Assembly (NCBI GenBank): GCA_963667515.2
Contig: CAXXXY010000006.1
Span: forward strand, 1 to 64,000
Direction: 5' to 3'
From: VYDC01 sp963667515
GTDB lineage: Bacteria > Chloroflexota > Dehalococcoidia > UBA2979
DNA: 64,000 bases
A program made the position numbers and the translations under genes. A model generated the notes under the pieces. That model was not told where the DNA came from. It did no database searches and saw nothing but the letters and a program-made list of their open reading frames with translations. Of the stretch, positions 8,183 through 17,539 are shown in pieces. Numbering within the stretch: the stretch's first letter is position 1; the number at the start of each line of letters is the position of its first letter.

Positions 8183-8626
8183 ATGGCCGAGCAGAAGCCG
8201 GACAAGCTCGAGCGCGAGATCGAAGAGATCCTCAGCAAGATCGAGCAGTTCCCGAAGCCCGAGTCGCGCCGCGCGATGGCCCGCAAGCGGGCGCTGAGGC
8301 GCTTCGGTGACTCCATCGCGGCCCGGCAGCGCGCCGTCATGCGCGAGCTCGGCCGCATCTCCGTCTCCCAGCTGATGCTGCTCTCCTTCATCATGATCGT
8401 GGGCTCGTTCTTCTTCCGGCGCGTGAACCCGCTGGCGATGCAGTGGGTGCTCTACGCGGGCATCGTGCTCTTCGTCTCCAGCTTCGCGATCATGGTCTTC
8501 ACGCGCAGCCCCGGCCGCGGGTCGGAGCAGCGCTGGCGCGGGCGCAGCCTCGAGTACCGCACGCCCAGCCTCCTGGACCGCATGCGCCGCTGGTACAGCG
8601 AGCGGCAGGGTCGCGCCCGCCGCTAG
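8183..8626 (+). CDS. Small conserved two-TM membrane protein, unknown function
   Basis: A charged N-terminal region of about 55 residues with coiled-coil character (KPDKLEREIEEILSKIEQF) precedes two hydrophobic segments. The first is near LMLLSFIMIVGSFFF, the second near WVLYAGIVLFVSSFAIMVF. A basic, Arg-rich tail follows. I chose ATG 8183 (147 residues); ATG 8153 in frame adds 10 residues but falls too near the -10 box. It is a single-gene unit after hyuAB. No domain is recognised; likely an integral membrane protein with both termini in the cytoplasm. Confidence 0.65.
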   Translation: MAEQKPDKLEREIEEILSKIEQFPKPESRRAMARKRALRRFGDSIAARQRAVMRELGRISVSQLMLLSFIMIVGSFFFRRVNPLAMQWVLYAGIVLFVSSFAIMVFTRSPGRGSEQRWRGRSLEYRTPSLLDRMRRWYSERQGRARR

Positions 8627-8690
8627 CGTCCGCCCCGCCCGCGACCGACGGCCGTCGCTCCCACCGAGGCGAGGCCATGAGCCGACACCC

Positions 8691-10139
8691 ATGAGCAGCC
8701 ATCTGGGCGGGAGCCCGCCCCCCTCGACGCGACGCCAACGGCGGCTGCTGGTCGCGCTCGCCGCGGCGGGCGCAGTGGCGCTCGCCGCCTGCTCGGGCGG
8801 CGGCACGAGTGCGAGCGACGCGCCGGCGACCGCGACCACGGAGGCAGCGCCGAGCGCGCCCGCCTCTCCCACCCCGGCCGCGGCAACCCCCAGGCCCGAG
8901 GCGACGCCTGCCTCCGCCGCCACGCCGGCCCCTGCGGCCGGCGCGCCGTCGCCGCGCGCCGCATCGGCCGCGAGCGGCCCGGCCGACGCCGACCGCGCCT
9001 TCGCTCACCTGCAAGCGCTCGCCGTCGACATCGGCCCGCGCGTGGCCGCCAGCGCCGAGGAACGCGCCGCCGCGGACTACATCGCCGCGCAGCTCGCGGA
9101 CGCCGGCTACGACGTGGCGATCGAGCCCTTCGCCGTCACGCGCTCCCGTGACGCCTCGCAGGTCGCGGGCGCGGCGCTCGACGCGCCGCTCGCCGCGCAG
9201 ATCCTGGACGGCTCCCCGCAGAGCGCCGCTCAGGGGGCGCTCGTGCTCGTCCCCGGCCTCGGCAGCGCCGAGGATTTCGCCTCGGTCCGCGTCGCGGGCG
9301 CCGTCGCGCTGGTGGCGCGCGGCACACTCACCTTCGCGGCCAAGGCGGAGAACGCGGAGCGCGCGGGGGCGGTGGCGCTGCTGATCGTGAACAACGAGCC
9401 CGGGGAGGTCCGTGGCACCCTCGGCGACGCCCGCCCCGGCATCCCTGTGCTGGGGCTGACCCGCGAGGCCGGCGTCGCGCTCGAGGCGCTCGCCGCTGCC
9501 GCCCCGCCCCCGTTGCTCTCCGCGAGCGCCGAGCTCGTGACCGAGGACGTCGAGTCGCAGAACGTGGTCGGCCGCCCGCCGGGAGGGGACTGCGGCGCCT
9601 ACCTGGGCGCACACTACGACTCGGTGCCGGCCGCCTCCGGCGCCAACAACAACGCCAGCGGCAGCGCCGCCGTCCTGGAGCTCGCGCGCGCGCTGCGTGG
9701 CGCGCCGGGCGCGGAGACGCTGTGCGTCGTCGCCTTCGGCGCGGAGGAGATCGGGCTCAACGGCTCGGAGGCGTTCGTCGCGGCGCACGACGTGGCGGGC
9801 GCCGCCTTCATGCTCAACTTCGACATGGTCGCGAAGATCACGACGCCGATGTTCGTGCGCGGCGACGCGGATCTCGCGGACTACGCCTCGCTGGTGGCCA
9901 GCGAGCTGGGCGAGTCGCTGCCCGCCGACGACTTCCCGCGCTTCGCCTCCTCCGACCACGTCAGCTTCGAGGAGACGGGCGTGCCGGCGATCTCCGTGCA
10001 CTCCGGCGACGACCGCTTCATCCACAGCCCGCAGGACGACATCGCGAACGTCTCCCGCGACGACCTGGCGCGGATGCTCCGCGTCGGCAAGGAGCTGGCG
10101 CGCCGCCTGCTCGCCGCGGGCGGCATCCCCCGCGAATGA
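8691..10139 (+). CDS. M28-family peptidase lipoprotein with an altered zinc-site residue
   Basis: Predicted secreted, lipid-anchored metallopeptidase. The signal peptide ends LVALAAAGAVALAAC with the lipobox Cys, followed by a Pro/Ala/Thr-rich linker to about residue 95. A PA-like insert spans roughly residues 180-270. The M28 motifs are GAHYDSVP (His ligand), FGAEEIGLNGSEAF (catalytic Glu pair), LNFDMVAK (Asp ligand) and FIHSPQDD (His ligand). The bridging Asp, normally the middle residue of GA-(D/N)-D-(D/N)-ASG, is Asn here (GANNNASG, codon AAC). It may therefore be inactive or tuned differently. No other gene shares its transcript clearly. Confidence 0.8.
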   Translation: MSSHLGGSPPPSTRRQRRLLVALAAAGAVALAACSGGGTSASDAPATATTEAAPSAPASPTPAAATPRPEATPASAATPAPAAGAPSPRAASAASGPADADRAFAHLQALAVDIGPRVAASAEERAAADYIAAQLADAGYDVAIEPFAVTRSRDASQVAGAALDAPLAAQILDGSPQSAAQGALVLVPGLGSAEDFASVRVAGAVALVARGTLTFAAKAENAERAGAVALLIVNNEPGEVRGTLGDARPGIPVLGLTREAGVALEALAAAAPPPLLSASAELVTEDVESQNVVGRPPGGDCGAYLGAHYDSVPAASGANNNASGSAAVLELARALRGAPGAETLCVVAFGAEEIGLNGSEAFVAAHDVAGAAFMLNFDMVAKITTPMFVRGDADLADYASLVASELGESLPADDFPRFASSDHVSFEETGVPAISVHSGDDRFIHSPQDDIANVSRDDLARMLRVGKELARRLLAAGGIPRE

Positions 10140-10283
10140 GCGCGGCGCCGGTGAAGCAGCGCGAGTGAGCGCCGCGGCCGCCCCCGTCGCGGGCGCACCG
10201 ACTTCGCGGAGCCGCGGGGCACGAGCTTGATGGCCGCGCGGCGCTCGCATAGCATTCGCGCCGTCTCCCCCCGGGACTGCTCG

Positions 10284-10892
10284 ATGTCGTACCGCTCGCC
10301 CGGCCGCGCCGCGATCCGCCGCGCCTTGCGGCGCCGCGCGTGGCTGCTGGGGCCGCTGCTGCTCGCTCTGGCGCTGCTCGCGGCGTGTGGCGGCGGGGAC
10401 GACGACGAGGGCGCGGCCCCCGACGCGACGGCCACCACGATCCCGACCGCGACGCCGTTCGCGGTCGCACCGGCGCCCACGATCGTGGCGGGCGTCGGCG
10501 CCGCCCCGGCCCCGCGCGCCGAGGTGACCTACCTCGTGGAGGCGGGCGACACGCTCTCCGCCATCGCCGAGCGCTTCGAGACCAGCGTCGAGGCGGTGAT
10601 GGCAGCCAACGACCTCACCGACCCCACGCTGATCTTCGTGGGCCAGGAGCTGACGATCCCCGGCGACGACGCAGACGCTGCGGCGGCGGCAACGCCCACG
10701 GCCACGCCCGAGCCGGGCGGCGGCACAGTCGGAGTGACGAGCTATGTGGTGCAGCCCGGCGACACCGCGCTCGGCATCGCGATCGAGTTCGGCGTGACGC
10801 TCACGGCGCTCGCCGAGGCGAACGACACGACCGAGGAGGATCTCTCCAACATCAACGTCGGCGACGAGCTGACCCTCCCCCGCCCCCGCTGA
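10284..10892 (+). CDS. LysM-domain lipoprotein
   Basis: Two LysM peptidoglycan-binding repeats follow a lipoprotein signal. The signal is Arg-rich, then LLGPLLLALALLAACGGG with the lipobox Cys. The first LysM is TYLVEAGDTLSAIAERF to LTIPG; the second is SYVVQPGDTALGIAIEF to LTLPRPR at the very C-terminus. A Thr/Pro/Ala linker separates them. It has no catalytic domain, so it is probably a wall-anchoring or adaptor protein. I chose ATG 10284 to give a normal-length signal peptide; the frame is open from a TTG/ATG at 10227. The stop is directly followed by repeat element 2. Confidence 0.8.
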   Translation: MSYRSPGRAAIRRALRRRAWLLGPLLLALALLAACGGGDDDEGAAPDATATTIPTATPFAVAPAPTIVAGVGAAPAPRAEVTYLVEAGDTLSAIAERFETSVEAVMAANDLTDPTLIFVGQELTIPGDDADAAAAATPTATPEPGGGTVGVTSYVVQPGDTALGIAIEFGVTLTALAEANDTTEEDLSNINVGDELTLPRPR

Positions 10893-11148
10893 CAGCGTTC
10901 CGGCAGCGTTCCGCTGCACTTCACGGCTGCCGCCGGGCCTGCGTGGCGTCGGTCTCGACGAGCGCCGATTGCGGGCCCGAGAGGTGCGGACCAGTTGTGC
11001 TGGCCGCGCCGCAGTCGCGCGCGCCTCCGCTCGCGGAGGCGCGCAGACTCCGAAGACAACCGCCGAGCCCTCAGCGCCAACAGCCGCCCCCGCCACCACA
11101 AACGCAGTCGGTGCCGGCGGCAGCCCCTCGAGTCCAGCGGAACGCTGG
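10893..11148. repeat. Paired hairpin element 2, filling most of the LysM-pccB gap
   Basis: The left end begins one base after the LysM stop: a partial CAGCGTTCCG, then the hairpin GCAGCG-TTC-CGCTGC (10903-10917) and an arm with GGCTGCCGCC. The right arm has GGCGGCAGCCCCTCGAG and hairpin CCAGCG-GAA-CGCTGG (11134-11148). The 336-bp gap before pccB holds this element and about 80 bp of leader; no gene is seen in it. Confidence 0.8.
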
Positions 11149-11228
11149 CGCGGGGGGGCGGGAGTGCGGATACTGCGCGGGCCGCCGGCGGGGGTGCCGG
11201 CTGGGCGACGCACTGGCCGGGGAACGTG

Positions 11229-12770
11229 ATGTCCTTCGACGAAAAACTGGCGGCGCTGGCGGCGCTGCGGGCCGAGGCCGCGCTGGGCGGCGGGCAGGCG
11301 CGCATCGACACGCAGCACGAGCGCGGCAAGCTCACGGCGCGCGAGCGCATCGAGCTGCTCGTCGACCCCGGCAGCTTCGAGGAGATCGACGCGCTCGCCG
11401 TCTCCCTGGACGCGAGCAACGGCCAGAGCTTCCGCGGCGACGCCGTCGTCACCGGCTGGGGCACCATCGAGGGCCGCACCGTCTGCGTCTTCGCGCAGGA
11501 CTTCACCGTCTACGGCGGATCGCTGGGCGAGGTCGTCGGCACCAAGATCGCCAAGACCATGGACCTGGCCGTGAAGATCGGCGTGCCGATCATCGGGCTC
11601 AACGACTCGGGCGGCGCGCGCATCCAGGAGGGCGTCACGGCGCTCGCGGGCTACGGCGAGATCTTCCTGCGCAACGTGCGCGCCTCGGGCGTGGTGCCGC
11701 AGATCAGCGTGATCATGGGGCCGTGCGCGGGCGGCGCGGTCTACTCGCCGGCGATCACGGACTTCATCTTCATGGTGCAGGGCACCTCGCAGATGTTCAT
11801 CACCGGCCCCGACGTGATCCAGGCCGTCACCGGCGAGCAGACCACGCAGGAGGAGCTGGGCGGCTCGATGTCGCACAACACCAAGTCCGGCGCCGCGCAG
11901 TTCTCCGTGGAAGGGGAGCAGGCGTGCCTGGAAGAGGTGCGACGGATGCTCTCCTTCCTCCCCGCGAACCAGATGGAGGAGCCGCCCCACCTCGACACTG
12001 GCGACCCGCCCGACCGCCGGCTGGACGACATCGCCAGCGTCGTCCCGGACGACGAGGCCGTGCCCTACGACGTCCGCGACGTGATCGAGCGCCTGGTGGA
12101 CCGCGGCGACTTCCAGGAGGTTCACGAGTTCTTCGCGCAGAACATCGTCGTGGGCTTCGCGCGCATCGCGGGGCACGCGGTGGGCGTGGTGGCGAACCAG
12201 CCGATGTACCTCGGCGGCGTGCTCGATATCGACTCCTCGCGCAAGGCGGCGCGCTTCGTGCGCTTCTGCGACGCCTTCAACATTCCCCTCGTCACGCTGG
12301 TGGACGTGCCGGGCTACCTGCCGGGCGTGGCGCAGGAGTACGGCGGGATCATCACGCACGGCGCGAAGCTCGTGTACGCCTACGCGGAGGCGACGGTCCC
12401 GAAGATCACCGTGATCCTGCGCAAGGGCTTCGGCGGCGCCTACGACGCGATGGGGTCGAAGCACCTCGCGGCGGACGTGAACTACGCGTGGCCGACGGCG
12501 GCGATCGCGGTCATGGGCGCGGGGCAGGCCGTGAACATCGTCGCGCGTCGCGAGCTGCGGGCCGCCGAGGACCCGGACGCCACGCACGCCGAGCTGACCG
12601 CCGACTACCGTGAGCGGCTGGAGCACCCCTACATCGCGGCCTCGCGCGGCTACATCGACGACGTGATCGACCCGCGCGAGACCCGCGCGAAGGTCGCGCA
12701 CGCGCTCGCGATGCTGCGCACCAAGGCGGACACGCCGCCGCCGAAGAAGCACGGGAACATCCCGCTCTAG
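11229..12770 (+). CDS. pccB: Acyl-CoA (propionyl-CoA type) carboxylase carboxyltransferase subunit
   Basis: Transfers CO2 from carboxybiotin to an acyl-CoA, probably propionyl- or acetyl-CoA. The 513-residue single chain has the two crotonase-like halves of PccB/AccD5 proteins. The first half contains FAQDFTVYGGSLGE, GLNDSGGARIQEGV and MGPCAGGAVYSPAI. The second contains DVPGYLPGVAQEYGGII and the KGFGGAYDAMGSKHL oxyanion region. It ends with the typical PPPKKHGNIPL. ATG 11229 follows a GGGGA ribosome binding site. No biotin carboxylase or biotin-carrier gene is in the window, so the alpha subunit is encoded elsewhere. Confidence 0.9.
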   Translation: MSFDEKLAALAALRAEAALGGGQARIDTQHERGKLTARERIELLVDPGSFEEIDALAVSLDASNGQSFRGDAVVTGWGTIEGRTVCVFAQDFTVYGGSLGEVVGTKIAKTMDLAVKIGVPIIGLNDSGGARIQEGVTALAGYGEIFLRNVRASGVVPQISVIMGPCAGGAVYSPAITDFIFMVQGTSQMFITGPDVIQAVTGEQTTQEELGGSMSHNTKSGAAQFSVEGEQACLEEVRRMLSFLPANQMEEPPHLDTGDPPDRRLDDIASVVPDDEAVPYDVRDVIERLVDRGDFQEVHEFFAQNIVVGFARIAGHAVGVVANQPMYLGGVLDIDSSRKAARFVRFCDAFNIPLVTLVDVPGYLPGVAQEYGGIITHGAKLVYAYAEATVPKITVILRKGFGGAYDAMGSKHLAADVNYAWPTAAIAVMGAGQAVNIVARRELRAAEDPDATHAELTADYRERLEHPYIAASRGYIDDVIDPRETRAKVAHALAMLRTKADTPPPKKHGNIPL

Positions 12771-12870
12771 CGGGCATCGCGGGCCGCTCCCCCCGGCTGG
12801 CGGGGCGGGTGCACGGACGGGGAGCGCCGCGGCGAGCGAATCGTGCGCGGACGAGGAAGAGGAGCGCCGG

Positions 12871-14088
12871 GTGGAGAAGATCCGAGTCCAGAGTCCGATC
12901 GTCGAGCTCGACGGCGACGAGATGACGCGGATCATCTGGGCGTGGATCAAGGAGCGCCTGATCCTCCCCTACGTCGAGGTCGACCTGCGCTACTACGACC
13001 TCGGCATGGAGTCCCGCGACGCCACCGACGACCGCATCACCTTCGATGCGGCGCACGCGATCCGGGAGCACGGCGTGGGCGTGAAGTGCGCCACGATCAC
13101 GCCGGACGAGGCACGCGTCGAGGAGTTCGGCCTCAAGCAGATGTGGCGCTCGCCCAACGGGACGATCCGCAACATCCTCGGCGGCACCGTCTTCCGCGAG
13201 CCGATCCTCTGCGCCAACGTGCCGCGGCTGGTCCCCGGCTGGACGCAGCCGATCGTGATCGGCCGCCACGCCTTCGGCGACCAGTACCGCGCGACCGACG
13301 TGGCGATCCCCGGCCCCGGCACGCTGACGATGAGCTTCGCCCCGGCGGACGGCGGCGAGCCCGTCTCCTATACGATCAACGAGTTCGAGGGCCCCGGCGT
13401 CGCGATGGGGATGTTCAACCTCGACGCCTCGATCGCCGACTTCGCGCGCGCCTGCCTCACCTACGGGCTGCAGCGCCGCTGGCCCGTCTACCTCTCGACC
13501 AAGAACACCATCATCAAGGTCTACGACGGCCGCTTCCTGCAGATCTTCCAGCGCATCTTCGAGCAGGAGTTCGCCGACCGCTTCGCCGAGGCCGGCATCA
13601 GCTACGAGCACCGGCTGATCGACGACCTCGTGGCGCAGGTGATGAAGTGGTCGGGCGGCTTCATCTGGGCCGCCAAGAACTACGACGGCGACGTGCAGTC
13701 GGATTCGGTGGCGCAGGGCTTCGGCTCGCTGGGGCTGATGACCTCGGTGCTGCTGACGCCGGATGGGAAGACCGTCGAGGCCGAGGCCGCCCACGGCACG
13801 GTCACGCGCCACTTCCGCGCCTACCAGCGCGGCGAGGAGACCTCGACGAACCCGATCGCCTCGATCTTCGCGTGGACGCAGGCGCTCTCGCAGCGCGCGC
13901 GACTGGACGAGACACCCGAGGTCGCGCGCTTCGCGGAGACGCTGGAGCGCGCCTGCATCGACGCGGTCGAGGGCGGCGAGATGACGAAGGACCTGGCGCT
14001 GCTCGTGGGCCCGGAGCAGCCGTGGCTGACCACCGCCGGCTACTTCGACGCCGTCGAGCGGAGGCTGAAGGCGGCCGTCGGCGCATAG
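12871..14088 (+). CDS. icd: NADP-dependent isocitrate dehydrogenase (homodimeric, eukaryotic-like type)
   Basis: Oxidatively decarboxylates isocitrate to 2-oxoglutarate. It begins RVQSPIVELDGDEMTRIIWAWIKE, characteristic of the IDH1/IDH2-like class rather than the E. coli class. Substrate-binding SPNGTIRNILGGTVFREPI, the TKNTIIKVYDGRF segment, and the cofactor-side EAAHGTVTRHFRAYQRGEETSTNPIAS (split over two loops) are all present. At 405 residues it has the usual length. The GTG start has AGGAG eight bases upstream. It heads a tight plus-strand run, icd-mdh-epimerase-fumC, that forms part of the TCA cycle. Confidence 0.95.
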   Translation: MEKIRVQSPIVELDGDEMTRIIWAWIKERLILPYVEVDLRYYDLGMESRDATDDRITFDAAHAIREHGVGVKCATITPDEARVEEFGLKQMWRSPNGTIRNILGGTVFREPILCANVPRLVPGWTQPIVIGRHAFGDQYRATDVAIPGPGTLTMSFAPADGGEPVSYTINEFEGPGVAMGMFNLDASIADFARACLTYGLQRRWPVYLSTKNTIIKVYDGRFLQIFQRIFEQEFADRFAEAGISYEHRLIDDLVAQVMKWSGGFIWAAKNYDGDVQSDSVAQGFGSLGLMTSVLLTPDGKTVEAEAAHGTVTRHFRAYQRGEETSTNPIASIFAWTQALSQRARLDETPEVARFAETLERACIDAVEGGEMTKDLALLVGPEQPWLTTAGYFDAVERRLKAAVGA

Positions 14089-14140
14089 CACCCGCGAGAG
14101 ACGCTCGATCCACGTGACGGTGCGGAAGAAGAGGACACCG

Positions 14141-15073
14141 ATGCGCAAGAGGGTGACGTTCGTCGGCGCCGGCATGACCGGCTCCACCATGGCGCAGCTC
14201 ATGGCGCAGCGCGGCCACGCCGACATCGTGCTCATCGACATCGTGGAGGGGCTGGCGGCCGGCAAGGCGCTGGACATCCAGGAGGCCGGCCCGTGGGGCG
14301 GCTTCTCGGGCAGCGTCCGGGGCACGACGGAGTGGTCCGAGACCGCGGGCTCCGACGTGGTGGTCGTGACCTCGGGCGTGCCGCGCAAGCCCGGCATGAC
14401 GCGCGAGGACCTGCTCGGCACCAACGCCGGCATCGTGCGCTCCGTGGTCGGCGCCGCCGTCGAGCACTCGCCCGACGCCGTCTTCATCATCTTCGCGAAC
14501 CCGATGGACGCGATGTGCCACGTGGCGCTCGAGGCCAGCGGGCTCCCGGGCGCGCGCGTCGTGGGACAGGGCGGGATGCTGGACTCGGCGCGCTACCGCA
14601 CCTTCATCGCTCTCGAAACGGGCGCCTCGCCGCGCGACGTGTCGGCGTGGGTGCTGGGCGGCCACACCGAGGCGACGATGGTGCCGATCGTCTCCAACGC
14701 CACCGTCGGCGGCGTGCCGCTCACGCAGCTCCTGCCCGAGGATCGCGTGCGCGCGGTCGCCGATCGCACGACGAAGGGCGGCGCCGAGATCGTCGGCCTG
14801 CTCAAGACCGGCAGCGCCTTCACCGCCCCCGCCTTCGCCACCGTGGAGATGGTGGAGGCGATCCTGCTGGACGAGAAGCGGCTGATCCCTTGCTGCACGC
14901 TGCTGGACGGCCAGTACGGCGTGCAGGGCGGCTACGTCGGCACGCCGGTGCTGCTGGGCGCCGGCGGCGTCGAGCGCATCTTCGAGATCCCGCTCGCGGA
15001 CGACGAGGCCGCGGCGATGCGGGCGGCCGGCGACGCCGTGAAGGAGCTCGTGGCGGCGACCCCAGCTAGCTAG
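14141..15073 (+). CDS. mdh: Malate dehydrogenase (LDH-like type)
   Basis: Interconverts malate and oxaloacetate with NAD. The Rossmann motif is VTFVGAGMTGSTMAQ. The Asp of VLIDIVEG selects NAD(H). Substrate-binding arginines lie in SGVPRKPGMTREDL, and the catalytic His is in VLGGHTEATMVP. ATG 14141 is preceded by GGAAGAAGAGGA; a GTG 27 bp upstream is in frame but lies before that ribosome binding site. It follows icd by 52 bp. Confidence 0.93.
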   Translation: MRKRVTFVGAGMTGSTMAQLMAQRGHADIVLIDIVEGLAAGKALDIQEAGPWGGFSGSVRGTTEWSETAGSDVVVVTSGVPRKPGMTREDLLGTNAGIVRSVVGAAVEHSPDAVFIIFANPMDAMCHVALEASGLPGARVVGQGGMLDSARYRTFIALETGASPRDVSAWVLGGHTEATMVPIVSNATVGGVPLTQLLPEDRVRAVADRTTKGGAEIVGLLKTGSAFTAPAFATVEMVEAILLDEKRLIPCCTLLDGQYGVQGGYVGTPVLLGAGGVERIFEIPLADDEAAAMRAAGDAVKELVAATPAS

Positions 15074-15127
15074 CCGCGCCTCGGGGCGTCGACGCCCGAG
15101 TTCGGGCTGCGGCGGAAGGAGCGTCGA

Positions 15128-16075
15128 GTGGCCACCACGAGCGAGCTGCAGGTCGTCTTCGGCACCGGCCCGATCGGGCTCGCGGTGATCGAGGAGCTCG
15201 CGCGGGCCGGTCGGCCGGTCCGTGCCGTGAGCCGCTCTGGCGATGCTCCGCTGCCCCGCGGCGTCGAGGCCCGCGCCGGCGACGCCGGCGACCCGGCGTT
15301 CGCGAACGCCGCCGCCGAGGGCGCCGCCGTCGTCTACCAGTGCCTCAACCCGCCGTACACGCGCTGGCCGGAGCTGTTCCCACCGCTACAGGCCACCGTG
15401 CTCGACTCGGCCGCCGCGGCGCACGCGAAGCTCGTGGTGATGGACAACCTCTACGGCTACGGCCCCACGGACGGCGGCCCGCTGACGGAGGATCTGCCGC
15501 TGGCCGCCCCCGGCAAGAAGGGCCGCACCCGCGCGCGCATGGCGGAGGAGCTGCTCCAGGCGCACCGCGACGGCCGAGTACGCGCCGCCATCGGGCGTGC
15601 CTCCGACTACTTCGGCCCGCGCGCCCTCGTCAGCCACATGGGCGAGCGGACGATTCGCCCGCTGCTTGCCGGCAAGAGCGCGCAGCTGCTCCCGCGCCCC
15701 GACCTGCCGCACACGTACAGCTACCTGCCGGACATCGCTCGTGGGCTGATCGTCCTCGGCGATCGCGACGAGGCGCTGGGCGAGGCGTGGCACATCCCCA
15801 GCCCACCGACCGTGACGACCCGCGAGTTCGTCGAGCGCATCGCGGCGGCCGCGGGCGTCGAGCCGCGAATGCGCCCGCTACCGAAGCCGCTCGCGCGCGT
15901 GGTCGCGCTGTTCAACCCGCTGCTGCGAGAGACGATGGAGCTCTGGTACTCGTTCGACGAGCCGTACGTGGTCGATCACAGCAAGTTCGCGGGCAGCTTC
16001 GGCGACATCGCGACACCCCTCGACGAGGCGATCACCGCCACCGTGGAGTGGTTCCGCGCGCACCCCGCCGTGTAG
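15128..16075 (+). CDS. NAD-dependent epimerase/dehydratase-family protein
   Basis: Extended SDR-like protein of 315 residues. The N-terminal dinucleotide motif is VVFGTGPIGLAVIEELARAGRPVRAVSRSG. The later block ASDYFGPRALVSHMGERTIRP and the ending EAITATVEWFRAHPA are typical of this large family. The usual catalytic Tyr-x3-Lys is not obvious; LYGYGPTDGG sits where the Tyr is expected, but no Lys follows at the right spacing. The GTG start has GGAAGGAG upstream. Its place between mdh and fumC does not define a substrate. Confidence 0.7.
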   Translation: MATTSELQVVFGTGPIGLAVIEELARAGRPVRAVSRSGDAPLPRGVEARAGDAGDPAFANAAAEGAAVVYQCLNPPYTRWPELFPPLQATVLDSAAAAHAKLVVMDNLYGYGPTDGGPLTEDLPLAAPGKKGRTRARMAEELLQAHRDGRVRAAIGRASDYFGPRALVSHMGERTIRPLLAGKSAQLLPRPDLPHTYSYLPDIARGLIVLGDRDEALGEAWHIPSPPTVTTREFVERIAAAAGVEPRMRPLPKPLARVVALFNPLLRETMELWYSFDEPYVVDHSKFAGSFGDIATPLDEAITATVEWFRAHPAV

Positions 16076-16108
16076 CCCGCGCGCACAACCGAGGAAGGAC
16101 GCCGCCCC

Positions 16109-17539
16109 ATGAGCACCGATGCACGTCCGAACACGGGCAACGAGCGGGGCGACGGGCCCACCCGCGTCGAGAGCGACACGATGGGGGAGGTCGCCGTCCA
16201 GGCGTGGGCGTACTGGGGCGCGCAGACGCAGCGCTCGCTTCAGAACTTCCGCATCGGCGGGGAGCGCATGCCGCGGCCGCTGATCCGCGGCCTAGGCATC
16301 GTGAAGCACGCCTCGGCGACGGCGAACGAGCAGCTTGGCAAGCTCGACGCGCGCCGCGCCGACGCCATCCGGCAGGCCGCGCAGCAAGTCATCGACGGCG
16401 ACCTCGACGAGCACTTCCCGCTCGTGGTCTGGCAGACCGGCTCCGGCACGCAGAGCAACATGAACGCCAACGAGGTGATCGCGAACCGCGCGATCGAGCT
16501 GCTGGGCGGGGAGCGCGGCTCCAAGGACACCGTGCACCCCAACGACCACGTCAACATGTCGCAGTCCTCGAACGACGTGTTCCCCGGCGCGATGGCGGTC
16601 GCCACCTCGGAGCAGGTCATGCACCACCTGCTGCCCGCGCTGCGGCACCTGCACGAGGCGCTGGAGGCGAAGTCGAGCGAGTTCGACGCGATCGTGAAGA
16701 TCGGCCGCACCCACCTCATGGACGCGACGCCGCTGACGCTGGGGCAGGAGTTCTCGGGCTACGCCGCGCAGCTCCAGAACTCGGTCGCGCGCGCCGAGTC
16801 CACGCAGCCGCGGCTCGCCGAGCTCGCGCTGGGCGGCACCGCGGTGGGCACCGGCCTCAACGCGCACCCGGAGTACGGCGTGCGGGTGGCGGATGCGATC
16901 TCCGAGCTGACCGGCCTCGACTTCGTGACGGCGCCCAACAAGTTCGAGTCGCTCGCCGCGCACGACGCCCAGGTGGAGCTCGCCGGCCAGCTGAAGACGA
17001 TCGCCGTCTCGCTGATGAAGGTGGGCAACGACGTTCGGCTGCTGGGCTCGGGGCCGCGCGCGGGCATCGGCGAGCTGCTGCTGCCGGAGAACGAGCCCGG
17101 CTCGTCGATCATGCCCGGCAAGGTGAACCCCACGCAGTCCGAGGCGCTGACGATGGTCTGCGCGCAGGTGATGGGGAACGACGTGACGGTCGGCATCGCG
17201 GGCGCCACGGGCCACTTCGAGCTCAACGTGTTCAAGCCGGTGATCGCCTACAACAACCTCCAGAGCCTGCGCCTGCTGGGCGACGCCGCGCGCTCGTTCA
17301 CGGACAACTGCGTGGTGGGCATCCGCGCCAACGAGCGCCGCATCGAGGATCTGATGCGCGCCTCGCTGATGCTGGTGACGGCGCTGAACCCGCACATCGG
17401 CTACGACAACGCCGCGAAGGTGGCGAAGAAGGCGCACGCCGAGGGCCTGACGCTGCGCGAGGCCGCGGCCGACCTCGGCCTCGTCGACGCCGCCCAGTTC
17501 GACGAGTGGGTCCGCCCCGAAGAGATGACCCACCCGTAA
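16109..17539 (+). CDS. fumC: Fumarate hydratase, class II
   Basis: Hydrates fumarate to L-malate. It belongs to the iron-independent class II/aspartase superfamily. Conserved blocks are TGSGTQSNMNANEVIANRA, HPNDHVNMSQSSND, KIGRTHLMDATPLTLGQEF, and the signature loop GSSIMPGKVNPTQSE with the catalytic Ser. At 476 residues it has normal length. ATG 16109 follows GGAAGGA. One base after the TAA stop, repeat element 3 begins, separating it from the convergent small gene and frdABCD. Confidence 0.95.
   Translation: MSTDARPNTGNERGDGPTRVESDTMGEVAVQAWAYWGAQTQRSLQNFRIGGERMPRPLIRGLGIVKHASATANEQLGKLDARRADAIRQAAQQVIDGDLDEHFPLVVWQTGSGTQSNMNANEVIANRAIELLGGERGSKDTVHPNDHVNMSQSSNDVFPGAMAVATSEQVMHHLLPALRHLHEALEAKSSEFDAIVKIGRTHLMDATPLTLGQEFSGYAAQLQNSVARAESTQPRLAELALGGTAVGTGLNAHPEYGVRVADAISELTGLDFVTAPNKFESLAAHDAQVELAGQLKTIAVSLMKVGNDVRLLGSGPRAGIGELLLPENEPGSSIMPGKVNPTQSEALTMVCAQVMGNDVTVGIAGATGHFELNVFKPVIAYNNLQSLRLLGDAARSFTDNCVVGIRANERRIEDLMRASLMLVTALNPHIGYDNAAKVAKKAHAEGLTLREAAADLGLVDAAQFDEWVRPEEMTHP

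Noticed and set aside
8499..12950. Very long minus-strand open frame
   Set aside because: Arg/Ala/Gly/His-rich translation, antiparallel to well-supported genes; a typical GC-rich shadow. The same holds for the long frames at 3947-6358, 16292-17533, 25200-28121 and 35680-41517.
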